From the NCBI RefSeq assembly GCF_944381005.1, contig NZ_CALWJM010000014.1, positions 1-55,127 of the forward strand: a DNA stretch of 55,127 nt, given 5' to 3'. This document shows positions 17,684 to 24,159 of the stretch, one piece after another; the first letter of the stretch is position 1, and each line of letters starts with the position of its first letter. The position numbers and the translations under genes are program-made. The notes below the pieces were generated by a model that searched no databases, was not told the DNA's origin, and saw nothing but the letters and a program-made list of their open reading frames with translations. The stretch comes from an uncultured Butyricicoccus sp. Lineage in GTDB: Bacteria; Bacillota; Clostridia; Oscillospirales; Butyricicoccaceae.

Positions 17684-19272
17684 TGAATTATGAGGCATAT
17701 GTAAACAATGTAATAGAATCAGGGCAGAACATTTTTTCAGTAACATTTGATGGTCGCGGCAATTATGTTGTGCTATTTAAAAGTTATTCTTTCACAGAAC
17801 CAGGAAGAGTCATTCCACAGGAAGCTAGGACAATCCAAATAGACCACCCGATAGGTGGAAGTCCGACGCATGTTAAGGTAAATATTGGAGAATATTTTGT
17901 TTTTATTCGTACATATAGCGACCAAACTCCACCTGATATATCATCACTTGTACTTACTGAATTTTATGGTAGTGCAACAAAAAGAGAACTTCTTCTTCAA
18001 AATACTTCATCTTTGTATTATTTTACCTATTCCGATGATGTAAATAGATATCGAGTTAGAGTAAAGCCGAATTCTGCACCATCCACCCCTACTACGATTA
18101 CTTTGCCATCAACGGTCTACGGCGGGAAATCATGCTCGGTGAGCTGGTCGAAATCCACGGATGAGGATGGCAACTTAGAAGGGTACATCGTAGAACGTTC
18201 GTACAATGGCGGCAGTAGCTGGTCACAAATCTATCAGGGCACGGCGACCAGTACCAGCACGACCATTCCGTTTGGCACCAACACGGTCATGTTCCGCGTA
18301 TGTGCCTATGATACCGAAGGGGAAAAGTCCGGTTGGCGGACAAGCTCCAACAAAACGGTGGTCAATAACCGTGCGCCCGGTGCGCCGCCGTCTATCAGTG
18401 TACCGCTTGCCCCGTCGGGCGGTGAAACGCTTACCGTGACATGGACAGCGGCGAGTGATGCAGACGGCAATCTGGAGGGCTACGAGTTAGAACGCCAGTG
18501 GGACGGCACAGGAGCCTTTACCCAACTTTATAAGGGTGCCGCGCTCAGTTATCGGGATAGTATCCCAAAAGGGGAACACACCAGTGTGATTTATCGGGTA
18601 CGCGCTTATGACGCGATGGGTGCAAAATCCAGCTATACCACCAGCCCCAGCCGCACGATTGAGAACAACACCGCGCCGGTCATTACAAGCGATTTATCTG
18701 GTGATTTGGGTGTGAAGTCAGACGGCTTCACCATTCCCTACACCATAACCGATGCAGAGCAGCAAGCGGTCACGGTCACCGAAGCGGTGGGCAGCCTGAT
18801 AAAGCGCAGCTACCAGCCCACATTGGGCGAACAGAACACCTTTGAAGTAACTGGCGAATACTTCCAGAAAATCCTCAATGGTGCCAATACGGTCACAATT
18901 ACCGCGCAGGATACCGGCGGCAAGTCGTCTGTGCTGTCCCTGACCTTTACCAAGAAGGTACACAAGGCGGTTATCACGCTGACCGAGCCGCTGCCATCTG
19001 AACAGCAGATAGAGGTCTGTGTGCTGTCTATCACGGGTGAAATTCCAGCAGATGCCGACTGCCTGATTGAAGTGACCAACAATGGTGCAGACGAAGAACC
19101 AGTGTGGGAGGACGCGACAGCCGATGTCAAGGCGGGGCGCAACCATGTATTTACCAATAAGACGCAGACGAACGGCTGGGCATTTAACTTCCGTGTCACG
19201 GCTGAGCGCGGTCAAGACGGTGAGAGCGAGAACGGCGGTTATATCATGTCTATCCAAGGAGGGTTTCAATAA
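17683..19272 (+). CDS. FN3-repeat tail protein, probable receptor binding
   Basis: A 529-aa protein, GTG start at 17683 overlapping the previous stop. Residues 1-130 form a distinct N-terminal part encoded by AT-rich DNA (17683-18070), unlike the GC-richer rest. Two fibronectin type III domains follow (about 133-235 and 237-335; each has STDEDGNLEGY or SDADGNLEGYE-type repeats). The C-terminal 190 residues are beta-rich with no family I can name. FN3 domains in tail proteins often bind cell-surface glycans. The composition shift suggests recent exchange of the N-terminal part. Confidence 0.82.
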   Translation: MNYEAYVNNVIESGQNIFSVTFDGRGNYVVLFKSYSFTEPGRVIPQEARTIQIDHPIGGSPTHVKVNIGEYFVFIRTYSDQTPPDISSLVLTEFYGSATKRELLLQNTSSLYYFTYSDDVNRYRVRVKPNSAPSTPTTITLPSTVYGGKSCSVSWSKSTDEDGNLEGYIVERSYNGGSSWSQIYQGTATSTSTTIPFGTNTVMFRVCAYDTEGEKSGWRTSSNKTVVNNRAPGAPPSISVPLAPSGGETLTVTWTAASDADGNLEGYELERQWDGTGAFTQLYKGAALSYRDSIPKGEHTSVIYRVRAYDAMGAKSSYTTSPSRTIENNTAPVITSDLSGDLGVKSDGFTIPYTITDAEQQAVTVTEAVGSLIKRSYQPTLGEQNTFEVTGEYFQKILNGANTVTITAQDTGGKSSVLSLTFTKKVHKAVITLTEPLPSEQQIEVCVLSITGEIPADADCLIEVTNNGADEEPVWEDATADVKAGRNHVFTNKTQTNGWAFNFRVTAERGQDGESENGGYIMSIQGGFQ

Positions 19273-19274
19273 CA

Positions 19275-19781
19275 ATGGCACTTTGGTATCAACCAGATAA
19301 ACAGACTCGCCCCGATGGCGAGAAGGAAAAGACCAAGCTGGAGGAGCTTGCCGACGCTTGCAGCGCTGCGATTGATGCAGGTACGTCGGTTGATTTGCCG
19401 AGCGGTAGCCGGGAATCGTTTACTTATACTGTGGCTGACCAGGCAAATGTAAGCGAGATGTTTACGGCTTGCCTTGCCGGTGCGACTGGCTACATCTACC
19501 ATGCGAACGACGGCCCTTGCAAAACCTATCCGGTAGCGGATATTGTGGCAATCTACTCCACACTGTCTATGTACAAGACGGGTCAGCTGACCTATCACAA
19601 CCAGCTCAAGCAGTATGTGTTGGCGCTGGACAACCCGGAAACAGTCAAGGCTGTTACTTACGGGCAGGCGCTGACCGGCATCTATTTGGAGCAGTACAAT
19701 ACACTCATGGCTGAAGCACAGGAGCAGATGCAGGCAGTGCTCAGCCGGTTAGGAGGCGGCAGCGATGCGGCGGATGGCTAA
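19275..19781 (+). CDS. Phage tail-associated protein, possible DUF4376
   Basis: A 168-aa protein starting 2 bp after the FN3 gene, behind AAGGAGGGTTTC. The segment AAIDAGTSVDLPSGSRESFTY followed by ADQANVSEMF resembles the DUF4376 module found at the ends of tail proteins. The C-terminal third is helical. Role unknown; position suggests a fibre accessory or chaperone. Its end overlaps the next gene. Confidence 0.6.
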   Translation: MALWYQPDKQTRPDGEKEKTKLEELADACSAAIDAGTSVDLPSGSRESFTYTVADQANVSEMFTACLAGATGYIYHANDGPCKTYPVADIVAIYSTLSMYKTGQLTYHNQLKQYVLALDNPETVKAVTYGQALTGIYLEQYNTLMAEAQEQMQAVLSRLGGGSDAADG

Positions 19782-20175
19782 ATATGTGTATCTCGCCTAT
19801 TTTGGCGGTTCGCTTTATGTGACATTTGAGGTGTTCTGGAGAGGGCGCAGCCATTGGACAATGTTTGTTCTGGCGGCGGTGTTGTTTTTGATTATTGGTG
19901 GTCTTAACGAGATTTGGACGGGTTGGAAGCTGGTTCCGCAGGCGGTAACCGGAGCCATCATTGCCACAGTCGCAGAGCTGGTCACAGGCTGCATTGTTAA
20001 CATCTGGCTCGGTTTGAATATCTGGGATTACTCAGATATGCCAGGCAATCTGCTGGGGCAAATCTGCCCACAGTTTACGCTGCTCTGGATTGTACTGAGC
20101 GCTCTTGCCATTGTGTTGGACGACATCATTCGGTGGCGGTTTTTCGGTGAAGACAAGCCACATTACAGGTTGTAG
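19765..20175 (+). CDS. Four-span membrane protein, CmpB/ABC-permease-like
   Basis: A 136-aa hydrophobic protein, ATG 8 nt after AGGAGG, overlapping the previous gene. It has about four membrane segments and the motif GWKLVPQAVTGAIIATVAELVTGCIVN with NIWDYSDMPGNLLGQICPQF, characteristic of the PF06541-type putative permease family found in clostridia and their phages. Next to the holin and lysozyme it may act in lysis or as a modified membrane factor. No partner ATPase is present, so a transport role is unlikely here. Confidence 0.72.
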   Translation: MRRMAKYVYLAYFGGSLYVTFEVFWRGRSHWTMFVLAAVLFLIIGGLNEIWTGWKLVPQAVTGAIIATVAELVTGCIVNIWLGLNIWDYSDMPGNLLGQICPQFTLLWIVLSALAIVLDDIIRWRFFGEDKPHYRL

Positions 20176-20184
20176 GAGGTACAT

Positions 20185-20622
20185 ATGATAATCCATCTGA
20201 CAGACACAAAAGCCGCCTTGATGGGCAGTGCAGCGATTGTGGGCGGCGCAATCAGCCAGGCGTTTGGCGGCTGGGATGCCGCACTTATCACACTGCTGAT
20301 TTTCATGGCGGTAGACTATGTATCCGGTCTGATTGTTGCGGGCGTGTTCCAAGCCAGCGATAAGAGTGAGACCGGCGCACTCAACAGTATCGCCTGCTGG
20401 CAGGGACTATTGAAAAAGGGCATGACCTTGGTTATCGTTCTGGTTGCGGCTCGCCTGGACATTGTTTTGGGCACGGCATTTGTGCGTGACGCGGTGGTCA
20501 TCGCTTATGTGGTAAATGAGACCATCAGCATCATTGAAAACGCTGGCTTGATGGGCCTGCCGATTCCGGATGTCATCATGCAGGCCATCGAGCAGCTGCA
20601 AGGTAAAAATGAGCAAAAATAA
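20185..20622 (+). CDS. Phage holin (toxin secretion/lysis holin family)
   Basis: A 145-aa membrane protein behind TAGGAGGTACAT. It has three to four hydrophobic segments with the family pattern GGWDAALITLLIFMAVDYVSGLIV, a following LKKGMTLVIVLVAARLD, and AYVVNETISIIENAGLMGLPIP. It matches phage holins that release the adjacent endolysin. The lysozyme gene follows, separated by palindrome copy 4. Confidence 0.92.
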   Translation: MIIHLTDTKAALMGSAAIVGGAISQAFGGWDAALITLLIFMAVDYVSGLIVAGVFQASDKSETGALNSIACWQGLLKKGMTLVIVLVAARLDIVLGTAFVRDAVVIAYVVNETISIIENAGLMGLPIPDVIMQAIEQLQGKNEQK

Positions 20623-20624
20623 AT

Positions 20625-20651
20625 GTGTCCAAATTGGACACGATTGGACAC
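20625..20651. repeat. Prophage palindrome copy 4 plus an extra half-site
   Basis: The 17-mer GTGTCCAAATTGGACAC lies at 20625-20641, between holin and endolysin. A further half-site TTGGACAC follows at 20644-20651, exactly 10 bp after the first TTGGACAC (20634-20641), one helical turn. This is the only copy with an additional half. Confidence 0.88.
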
Positions 20652-20668
20652 ATGCGAGGAGTGATATT

Positions 20669-21484
20669 GTGAAAGGCATTGATGTGAGCAAGCATAACGG
20701 CGCGGTGGATTGGGCACGCGCAGCGGGCAGTATTGACTTTGCCATTATCCGCGCTGGATACGGCAAGACCTATGTAGACCCGTGGTTTGAGCGCCATCTG
20801 GCGGGCGCACAGGCGGCGGGATTGCGTGTGGGCGTGTATCATTACAGCTACGCTTTGAGCATCGAGGATGTACGCACAGAGGCGCGGCATCTGCTGGATA
20901 TTATCAACGGCAGGCAGTTTGATATGCCGCTTTGGTTTGATATGGAGGACGCAGACGGATATAAAAAGAAGCATGGCTTTTCCTTTACCCGTTCCCATAT
21001 TTCAGCCATTACCCAAGCGTTCATTGATGTAATCCGCGCGGCTGGATACCGCTGCGGGGTATATGCGTCCAAAAGCTGGTTTGAAGATTACATCCATGTG
21101 GATTCGGACGCGGTATGGCTGGCACAGTGGGCAGACAAGCCCACCTATGGCGGTAAATTTGATATCTGGCAGAACAGCGACAAAGGCACGGTGCCCGGCG
21201 TGACCGGCAAGGTGGATACCAACATTTTGTACACAGAGTTCTGGAACGAACAGGAGGACGAAGAAAACATGAAAACCTACACACATACTGACCAGATGCC
21301 CGACTGGGCACAGAACACATTTCGGCGCTTGATTGATGCCGAGATTGTCAAAGTGGACGACAAGGGAGAAATCGCTGTGCAGGAGTGCAGTGTGCAGCCG
21401 ATGGTCTATCTTGACCGCTTGTGTGGCGGGCAGATTGAGAAGCTGCCGGACGCAATCAAGGCACTGAAAACAGCAGTAATGTAA
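20669..21484 (+). CDS. Endolysin, GH25 lysozyme
   Basis: A 271-aa protein. GTG at 20669 behind GCGAGGAGTG gives the standard N-terminus KGIDVSKHNG; longer in-frame codons run back into the holin and through palindrome copy 4. GH25 features are DVSKHNGAVDW, FAIIRAGYG, GVYHYSYA, the catalytic WFDMED, and the final VDTNILY. Residues about 200-271 form an acidic/helical tail of unknown type (EQEDEENMKTY..., DAEIVKVDDKGEIAVQ) that may be a cell-wall binding or phage-specific domain. It cleaves peptidoglycan at lysis. Confidence 0.94.
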   Translation: MKGIDVSKHNGAVDWARAAGSIDFAIIRAGYGKTYVDPWFERHLAGAQAAGLRVGVYHYSYALSIEDVRTEARHLLDIINGRQFDMPLWFDMEDADGYKKKHGFSFTRSHISAITQAFIDVIRAAGYRCGVYASKSWFEDYIHVDSDAVWLAQWADKPTYGGKFDIWQNSDKGTVPGVTGKVDTNILYTEFWNEQEDEENMKTYTHTDQMPDWAQNTFRRLIDAEIVKVDDKGEIAVQECSVQPMVYLDRLCGGQIEKLPDAIKALKTAVM

Positions 21485-21600
21485 GAGCCAAGGGATAGAT
21501 AAATGCTTCTGAAAAGTTTTATAGAATCATAAGATATGGATGAAATATCACACAATAATAAGTTGCATTTAAAAACAAAACCTATATTTTGAGACACAAG

Positions 21601-21626
21601 AAAAGGGCACCGGCTGGTGCCCTTTT
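21601..21626 (+). terminator. Terminator after the lysis cassette
   Basis: A perfect hairpin: 11-bp arms AAAAGGGCACC and GGTGCCCTTTT with loop GGCT. The right arm ends in TTTT, as an intrinsic terminator of the late phage operon would. The 115 bp before it are AT-rich and show no gene. Confidence 0.8.
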
Positions 21627-21720
21627 CTGCATAAGTAAAAAGGTGCGCGAGTAGGTGTGTTGCACCTGCTGTTGCACCGAAAGCAAAAAGCCCATGAACT
21701 CCATGGACAATTTGCGTCAT
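21627..21720. other. Prophage/chromosome junction, candidate attachment site
   Basis: The stretch carries repeated GGTG and GCACC elements in inverted orientation (AGGTGC at 21641, AGGTG at 21653, GCACCT at 21662, GCACC at 21674) and a near palindrome CCATGAACTCCATGG. It ends at the point where the cotJB frame leaves its family pattern, after codon 15. I read this as the right attachment site of the prophage. The exact crossover cannot be fixed without the left end. Confidence 0.6.
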
Positions 21721-21764
21721 ACATCTGGACTTTGCGCAGCATGGTTTCACGTTCGGTCATGGCA

Positions 21765-22151
21765 TCAGACCCCCCATCGAAGCGGCGTGGAGTTGATTGG
21801 CGGTTCGCCAAGGAACGGCTTGTCGAGTCCGGGGAAGATGGTACCGCGGGAGAAGCCGACATCGACGGCATAAGGGGTACCCCAAGACTGGTAGGGGACG
21901 AAGCCCATTGCAAGGGATAGCAGTTTGGGGTCGATGGAGTCGGCTGGCAAGTTGCCGGAGGAGTTCTCATTGTCCTGCGGGGGCAGGGGCTGTTCGGGCT
22001 GAAGCGGCGGGGTAACATCCGGGGTCGAGGGATTATTGCCATTATTGTCGCTGCCTCCATTCTGGTTGCCGTCCTCATCGTTGACTGGCGGCAGATTGTC
22101 GCATTCGCGCGTAGTGGTTTGGCCACGCGGTGCGAGAGGGTCATAATACAT
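21765..22151 (-). CDS. cotJA: Spore coat-associated protein CotJA
   Basis: A 128-aa protein. ATG at 22151 lies 8 nt from AAGGAG; an ATG two codons upstream is too close to the ribosome site. The C-terminal 55 residues carry the CotJA pattern LAMGFVPYQSWGTPYAVDVGFSRGT then FPGLDKPFLG. The N-terminal 70 residues are a low-complexity Asn/Pro/Gln/Gly-rich extension, longer than in the roughly 80-aa family members I know. CotJ proteins build part of the inner spore coat. It forms an operon with the broken cotJB. Confidence 0.85.
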   Translation of the reverse strand: MYYDPLAPRGQTTTRECDNLPPVNDEDGNQNGGSDNNGNNPSTPDVTPPLQPEQPLPPQDNENSSGNLPADSIDPKLLSLAMGFVPYQSWGTPYAVDVGFSRGTIFPGLDKPFLGEPPINSTPLRWGV

Positions 22152-22317
22152 GGTCATCGCTCCTTTTGAGAAAATTTGAGGGGAAAAACGCCTCATGCCA
22201 GCCTATGCGATAGGAGGGAAAGAGGTGAAGCGGCGCGAGGTGAAAAAATCTCTTGTCCTAAAATCCATTTGAGACGCATAGGTTGGAAACACAAGATTAC
22301 AAGTGGAGGGAATGGAC

Positions 22318-22593
22318 ATGAAAGGCTTGCCGGAGGAACGAGCGATACGTTTGGCGCAGTATATCATAGAGGAAGGAGCGACCGTGCGGCAGGCTGCCAA
22401 GAAATTTGGTGTGAGCAAATCGACCGTACATAAAGACATCACAACGCGGCTCAAGCAGCTCAACGGGGTATTGTACACGCAGGTGCAGGCGGTACTGGGA
22501 CGCAACAAGCGAGAGCGGCATATACGAGGGGGGTTAGCGACCAAAGAAAAATATCGCGCCGCCCAAGTGAATGGGCGGCGCACAGGTTTATAA
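22318..22593 (+). CDS. spoIIID: Sporulation transcription factor SpoIIID
   Basis: A 91-aa DNA-binding protein. ATG at 22318 lies 7 nt from GGAGGG; ATG 22312 and GTG 22303 are in frame but overlap the ribosome site. The sequence EERAIRLAQYIIEEGATVRQ with AAKKFGVSKSTVHKDI is the SpoIIID helix-turn-helix, almost identical in pattern to the Bacillus protein. It regulates mother-cell genes in sporulation together with sigma-E. Its last codons converge with the AbrB-like gene and the two share a TTATAA stop. Confidence 0.95.
   Translation: MKGLPEERAIRLAQYIIEEGATVRQAAKKFGVSKSTVHKDITTRLKQLNGVLYTQVQAVLGRNKRERHIRGGLATKEKYRAAQVNGRRTGL
22588..22593. other. Shared palindromic stop codon of convergent genes
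   Basis: TTATAA supplies the TAA of spoIIID on the + strand (22591-22593) and the TAA of the AbrB-like gene on the - strand (22588-22590). The two genes therefore overlap by 6 bp at their ends, with no room for a terminator between them. Confidence 0.9.
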
Positions 22594-22836
22594 GTGGCGG
22601 ATTTTGTGCAGGCAGTGGGGACAGATATATTTGCCGCTGAAAGGGCAGAGGTCTTCCGTTGCACCGCAAAAGATACAATGGTTCGTATGTTTTTTAATCA
22701 AGATACAATCTTCGTACATTTGGATATCGACAGCGTCTTGTTCAACTATTTGAAGTACACGACGCATTTCGGAGGGCAGTACGACACGTCCGAGGTCGTC
22801 AACTTTTCGGACAATTCCAGTAGGTTTTTGGTTCAT
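22588..22836 (-). CDS. AbrB/SpoVT-type regulator with zinc-ribbon tail
   Basis: An 82-aa protein, ATG at 22836 behind GAGGAGA. Residues 1-47 are a swapped-hairpin AbrB domain (GIVRKVDDLGRVVLPSEMRRVL, VDIQMYEDCILIKK). Residues 52-80 contain CIFCG, LCPFSG and CPHC, a small zinc-ribbon-like Cys cluster. AbrB/SpoVT proteins regulate transition-state or sporulation genes. It lies between spoIIID and spmA, only 47 bp from the divergent spmA start, so it may control that promoter. Upstream in-frame codons overlap spmA. Confidence 0.85.
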   Translation of the reverse strand: MNQKPTGIVRKVDDLGRVVLPSEMRRVLQIVEQDAVDIQMYEDCILIKKHTNHCIFCGATEDLCPFSGKYICPHCLHKIRHL

Positions 22837-22883
22837 AGCGAATCTCTCCTCAAACGGGGTGAAATAGAAAGGAGGTGGCCAGT

Positions 22884-23468
22884 GTGCTATCAAGGATATG
22901 GACAGCATTTTTGGTACTTGCCTGGGTTGGGGGCATATGCTCGGGACGAACGGGGGAAGTATCACAGGCGGCTGCACAGGGAGCCGGGCAAGCGATAAAG
23001 CTGTTGATAGAGATAATTGGACTGATGATGTTCTGGTCAGGGATGATGGAAGTGGTGTCGGCATCGGGTATCGGGGCATGTATCACACGGCTCATGCGGC
23101 CATTGCTGCGGCCATTGTTTGGGGCAGCGGGAAAGGATACAAAAAGCATGGAACTGGTGAGTGCCAATGTCACGGCCAACCTTTTGGGGTTATCCAATGC
23201 GGCGACCCCGCTGGGATTGCGGGCAGCCGACCGTTTATATACCGTGTTAGGGCGCACAGGCAGTCCCCATGCCGTACTGATGCTGATTATTTTGAATACG
23301 ACTTCCATACAACTCATACCGTCCACAGTTGCCGCATTGCGAACCGGGATGGGGGCACAAATGCCGTTTGATATTATGCCGGCGGTGTGGGGGGCATCCA
23401 TCCTATCGGTTGCAGCGGCACTGTTTACAGCGCATTGTCTTCGACCGTTTTATCCGGAAACAGACTAA
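22884..23468 (+). CDS. spmA: Spore maturation protein A
   Basis: A 194-aa membrane protein. GTG at 22884 lies 6 nt from GGAGGTG; the GTG at 22875 is inside the ribosome site. The family pattern is clear: AGQAIKLLIEIIGLMMFWSGMM near the N-terminus, ELVSANVTANLLGLSNAATPLG (nucleoside-recognition/gate-type motif) and NTTSIQLIPSTVAALR. SpmA with SpmB is needed for spore core dehydration. spmB follows in the same direction. Confidence 0.94.
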   Translation: MLSRIWTAFLVLAWVGGICSGRTGEVSQAAAQGAGQAIKLLIEIIGLMMFWSGMMEVVSASGIGACITRLMRPLLRPLFGAAGKDTKSMELVSANVTANLLGLSNAATPLGLRAADRLYTVLGRTGSPHAVLMLIILNTTSIQLIPSTVAALRTGMGAQMPFDIMPAVWGASILSVAAALFTAHCLRPFYPETD

Positions 23469-23567
23469 CCGGCCAAACCAATCGTTGGGTGTATTATCGC
23501 ATAAGTGAAATAAAACATCTGTCGAATCACGTCGATGGTTTAAGATTTTTCGGGAGGAAAGGCAAAA

Positions 23568-24086
23568 ATGGGGGCATGGATGATACCGGCGATGCTTGCA
23601 GTCATCGCCGTGACCGGACTTGTGCGGGGCGTGGATGTATTTTCATGTTTTTTGAGTGGTGCCAAAAAAGGTGCGCAGACGGCTGCAACGATTGCCCCGA
23701 CACTGGTTGGATTGCTGACAGCGGTATATATGCTGCGGGCATCGGGGGTGATTGACTGGTTGGGGGCAGTGATGCAGCCGTTTTTTTCTATACTGGGAAT
23801 ACCGGCGGAGTGTGCACCGCTGGTGCTGCTAAAGCCCATCAGCGGCGGCGGTGGATTGGCGCTGGGAACCGATATCATGCAGCGCGCAGGGGTAGATAGT
23901 TATGCGGGACGAGTTGCAGCGGTCATGCTGGGCGCATCGGAAACCAGTATTTATACAATCAGCCTGTATGCGGGCAGTTTGGGTTTGCGCAGTACTCGCT
24001 ATGCCGTGCCCGCGGCACTGGTGGGAGATTTGACCGCGTTTGTCAGTGCGGCATTTTTTGTGCGCTTATTTTTTGGCAACGGTTAA
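23568..24086 (+). CDS. spmB: Spore maturation protein B
   Basis: A 172-aa membrane protein behind GGGAGGAAAGG. It has IPAMLAVIAVTGLVRGVDVF, the GAKKGAQTAATIAPTLVGLL segment, PISGGGGLALGTDIM and LGASETSIYTISLYAGS, all matching SpmB. The gap to spmA is 99 bp, longer than usual for this pair, and may hold a separate promoter. It converges with the hbd gene; a hairpin lies between. Confidence 0.94.
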   Translation: MGAWMIPAMLAVIAVTGLVRGVDVFSCFLSGAKKGAQTAATIAPTLVGLLTAVYMLRASGVIDWLGAVMQPFFSILGIPAECAPLVLLKPISGGGGLALGTDIMQRAGVDSYAGRVAAVMLGASETSIYTISLYAGSLGLRSTRYAVPAALVGDLTAFVSAAFFVRLFFGNG

Positions 24087-24092
24087 AAAAAC

Positions 24093-24124
24093 AATGCCCG
24101 AAAGTCCATAGACTTTCGGGCATT
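24093..24124. terminator. Hairpin terminator between spmB and hbd
   Basis: 14-bp perfect arms (AATGCCCGAAAGTC / GACTTTCGGGCATT) around the loop CATA. On the - strand the hairpin is followed by a run of seven T, making it a good terminator for the butyrate operon. On the + strand the T run is poor, so spmB read-through is stopped less well. Confidence 0.85.
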
Positions 24125-24159
24125 GCGTATTCAAAATCAAAAATGGAGAGTTAGGAAAC

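Larger units (their letters stand above)
1..21715 (+). mobile_element. Right (late-gene) part of a contractile-tailed prophage
   Basis: About 21.7 kb of tightly packed + strand genes in canonical late-phage order: HNH, terminases, portal, protease, capsid, connectors, sheath, tube, chaperone, tape measure, baseplate, fibres, lysis. Head proteins are HK97-like and the sheath/tube/Xkd-like set indicates a myovirus-type tail. The left edge is cut by the window, so integrase, repressor and replication genes are not visible. The right edge is placed where the reading frame of cotJB stops matching its family (near 21716). That boundary is inferred from the broken host gene, since the other attachment site is outside the window. 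Confidence 0.93.
21569..21760 (-). pseudogene. cotJB: 5' fragment of cotJB interrupted by the prophage
   Basis: An ATG at 21760 lies four bases after the cotJA stop, the usual cotJA-cotJB arrangement. The first 15 codons (MTERETMLRKVQMYD) fit the CotJB N-terminus. After that the family-defining part (a Leu/Thr-rich LYLDTHP-type segment, from memory) is missing. The frame instead runs into prophage DNA as ANCPWSSWAF... to a stop at 21569. The 63-aa hybrid is unlikely to be functional as a coat protein. Removal of the prophage would be expected to restore the gene if the 3' part lies beyond the left end. Confidence 0.72.

Noticed and set aside
21569..22144. Long Arg/Ser/Pro-rich reading frame on the - strand across cotJA
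   Set aside because: Out of frame with cotJA; only its last 63 codons, starting at the ATG at 21760, correspond to the cotJB fragment.
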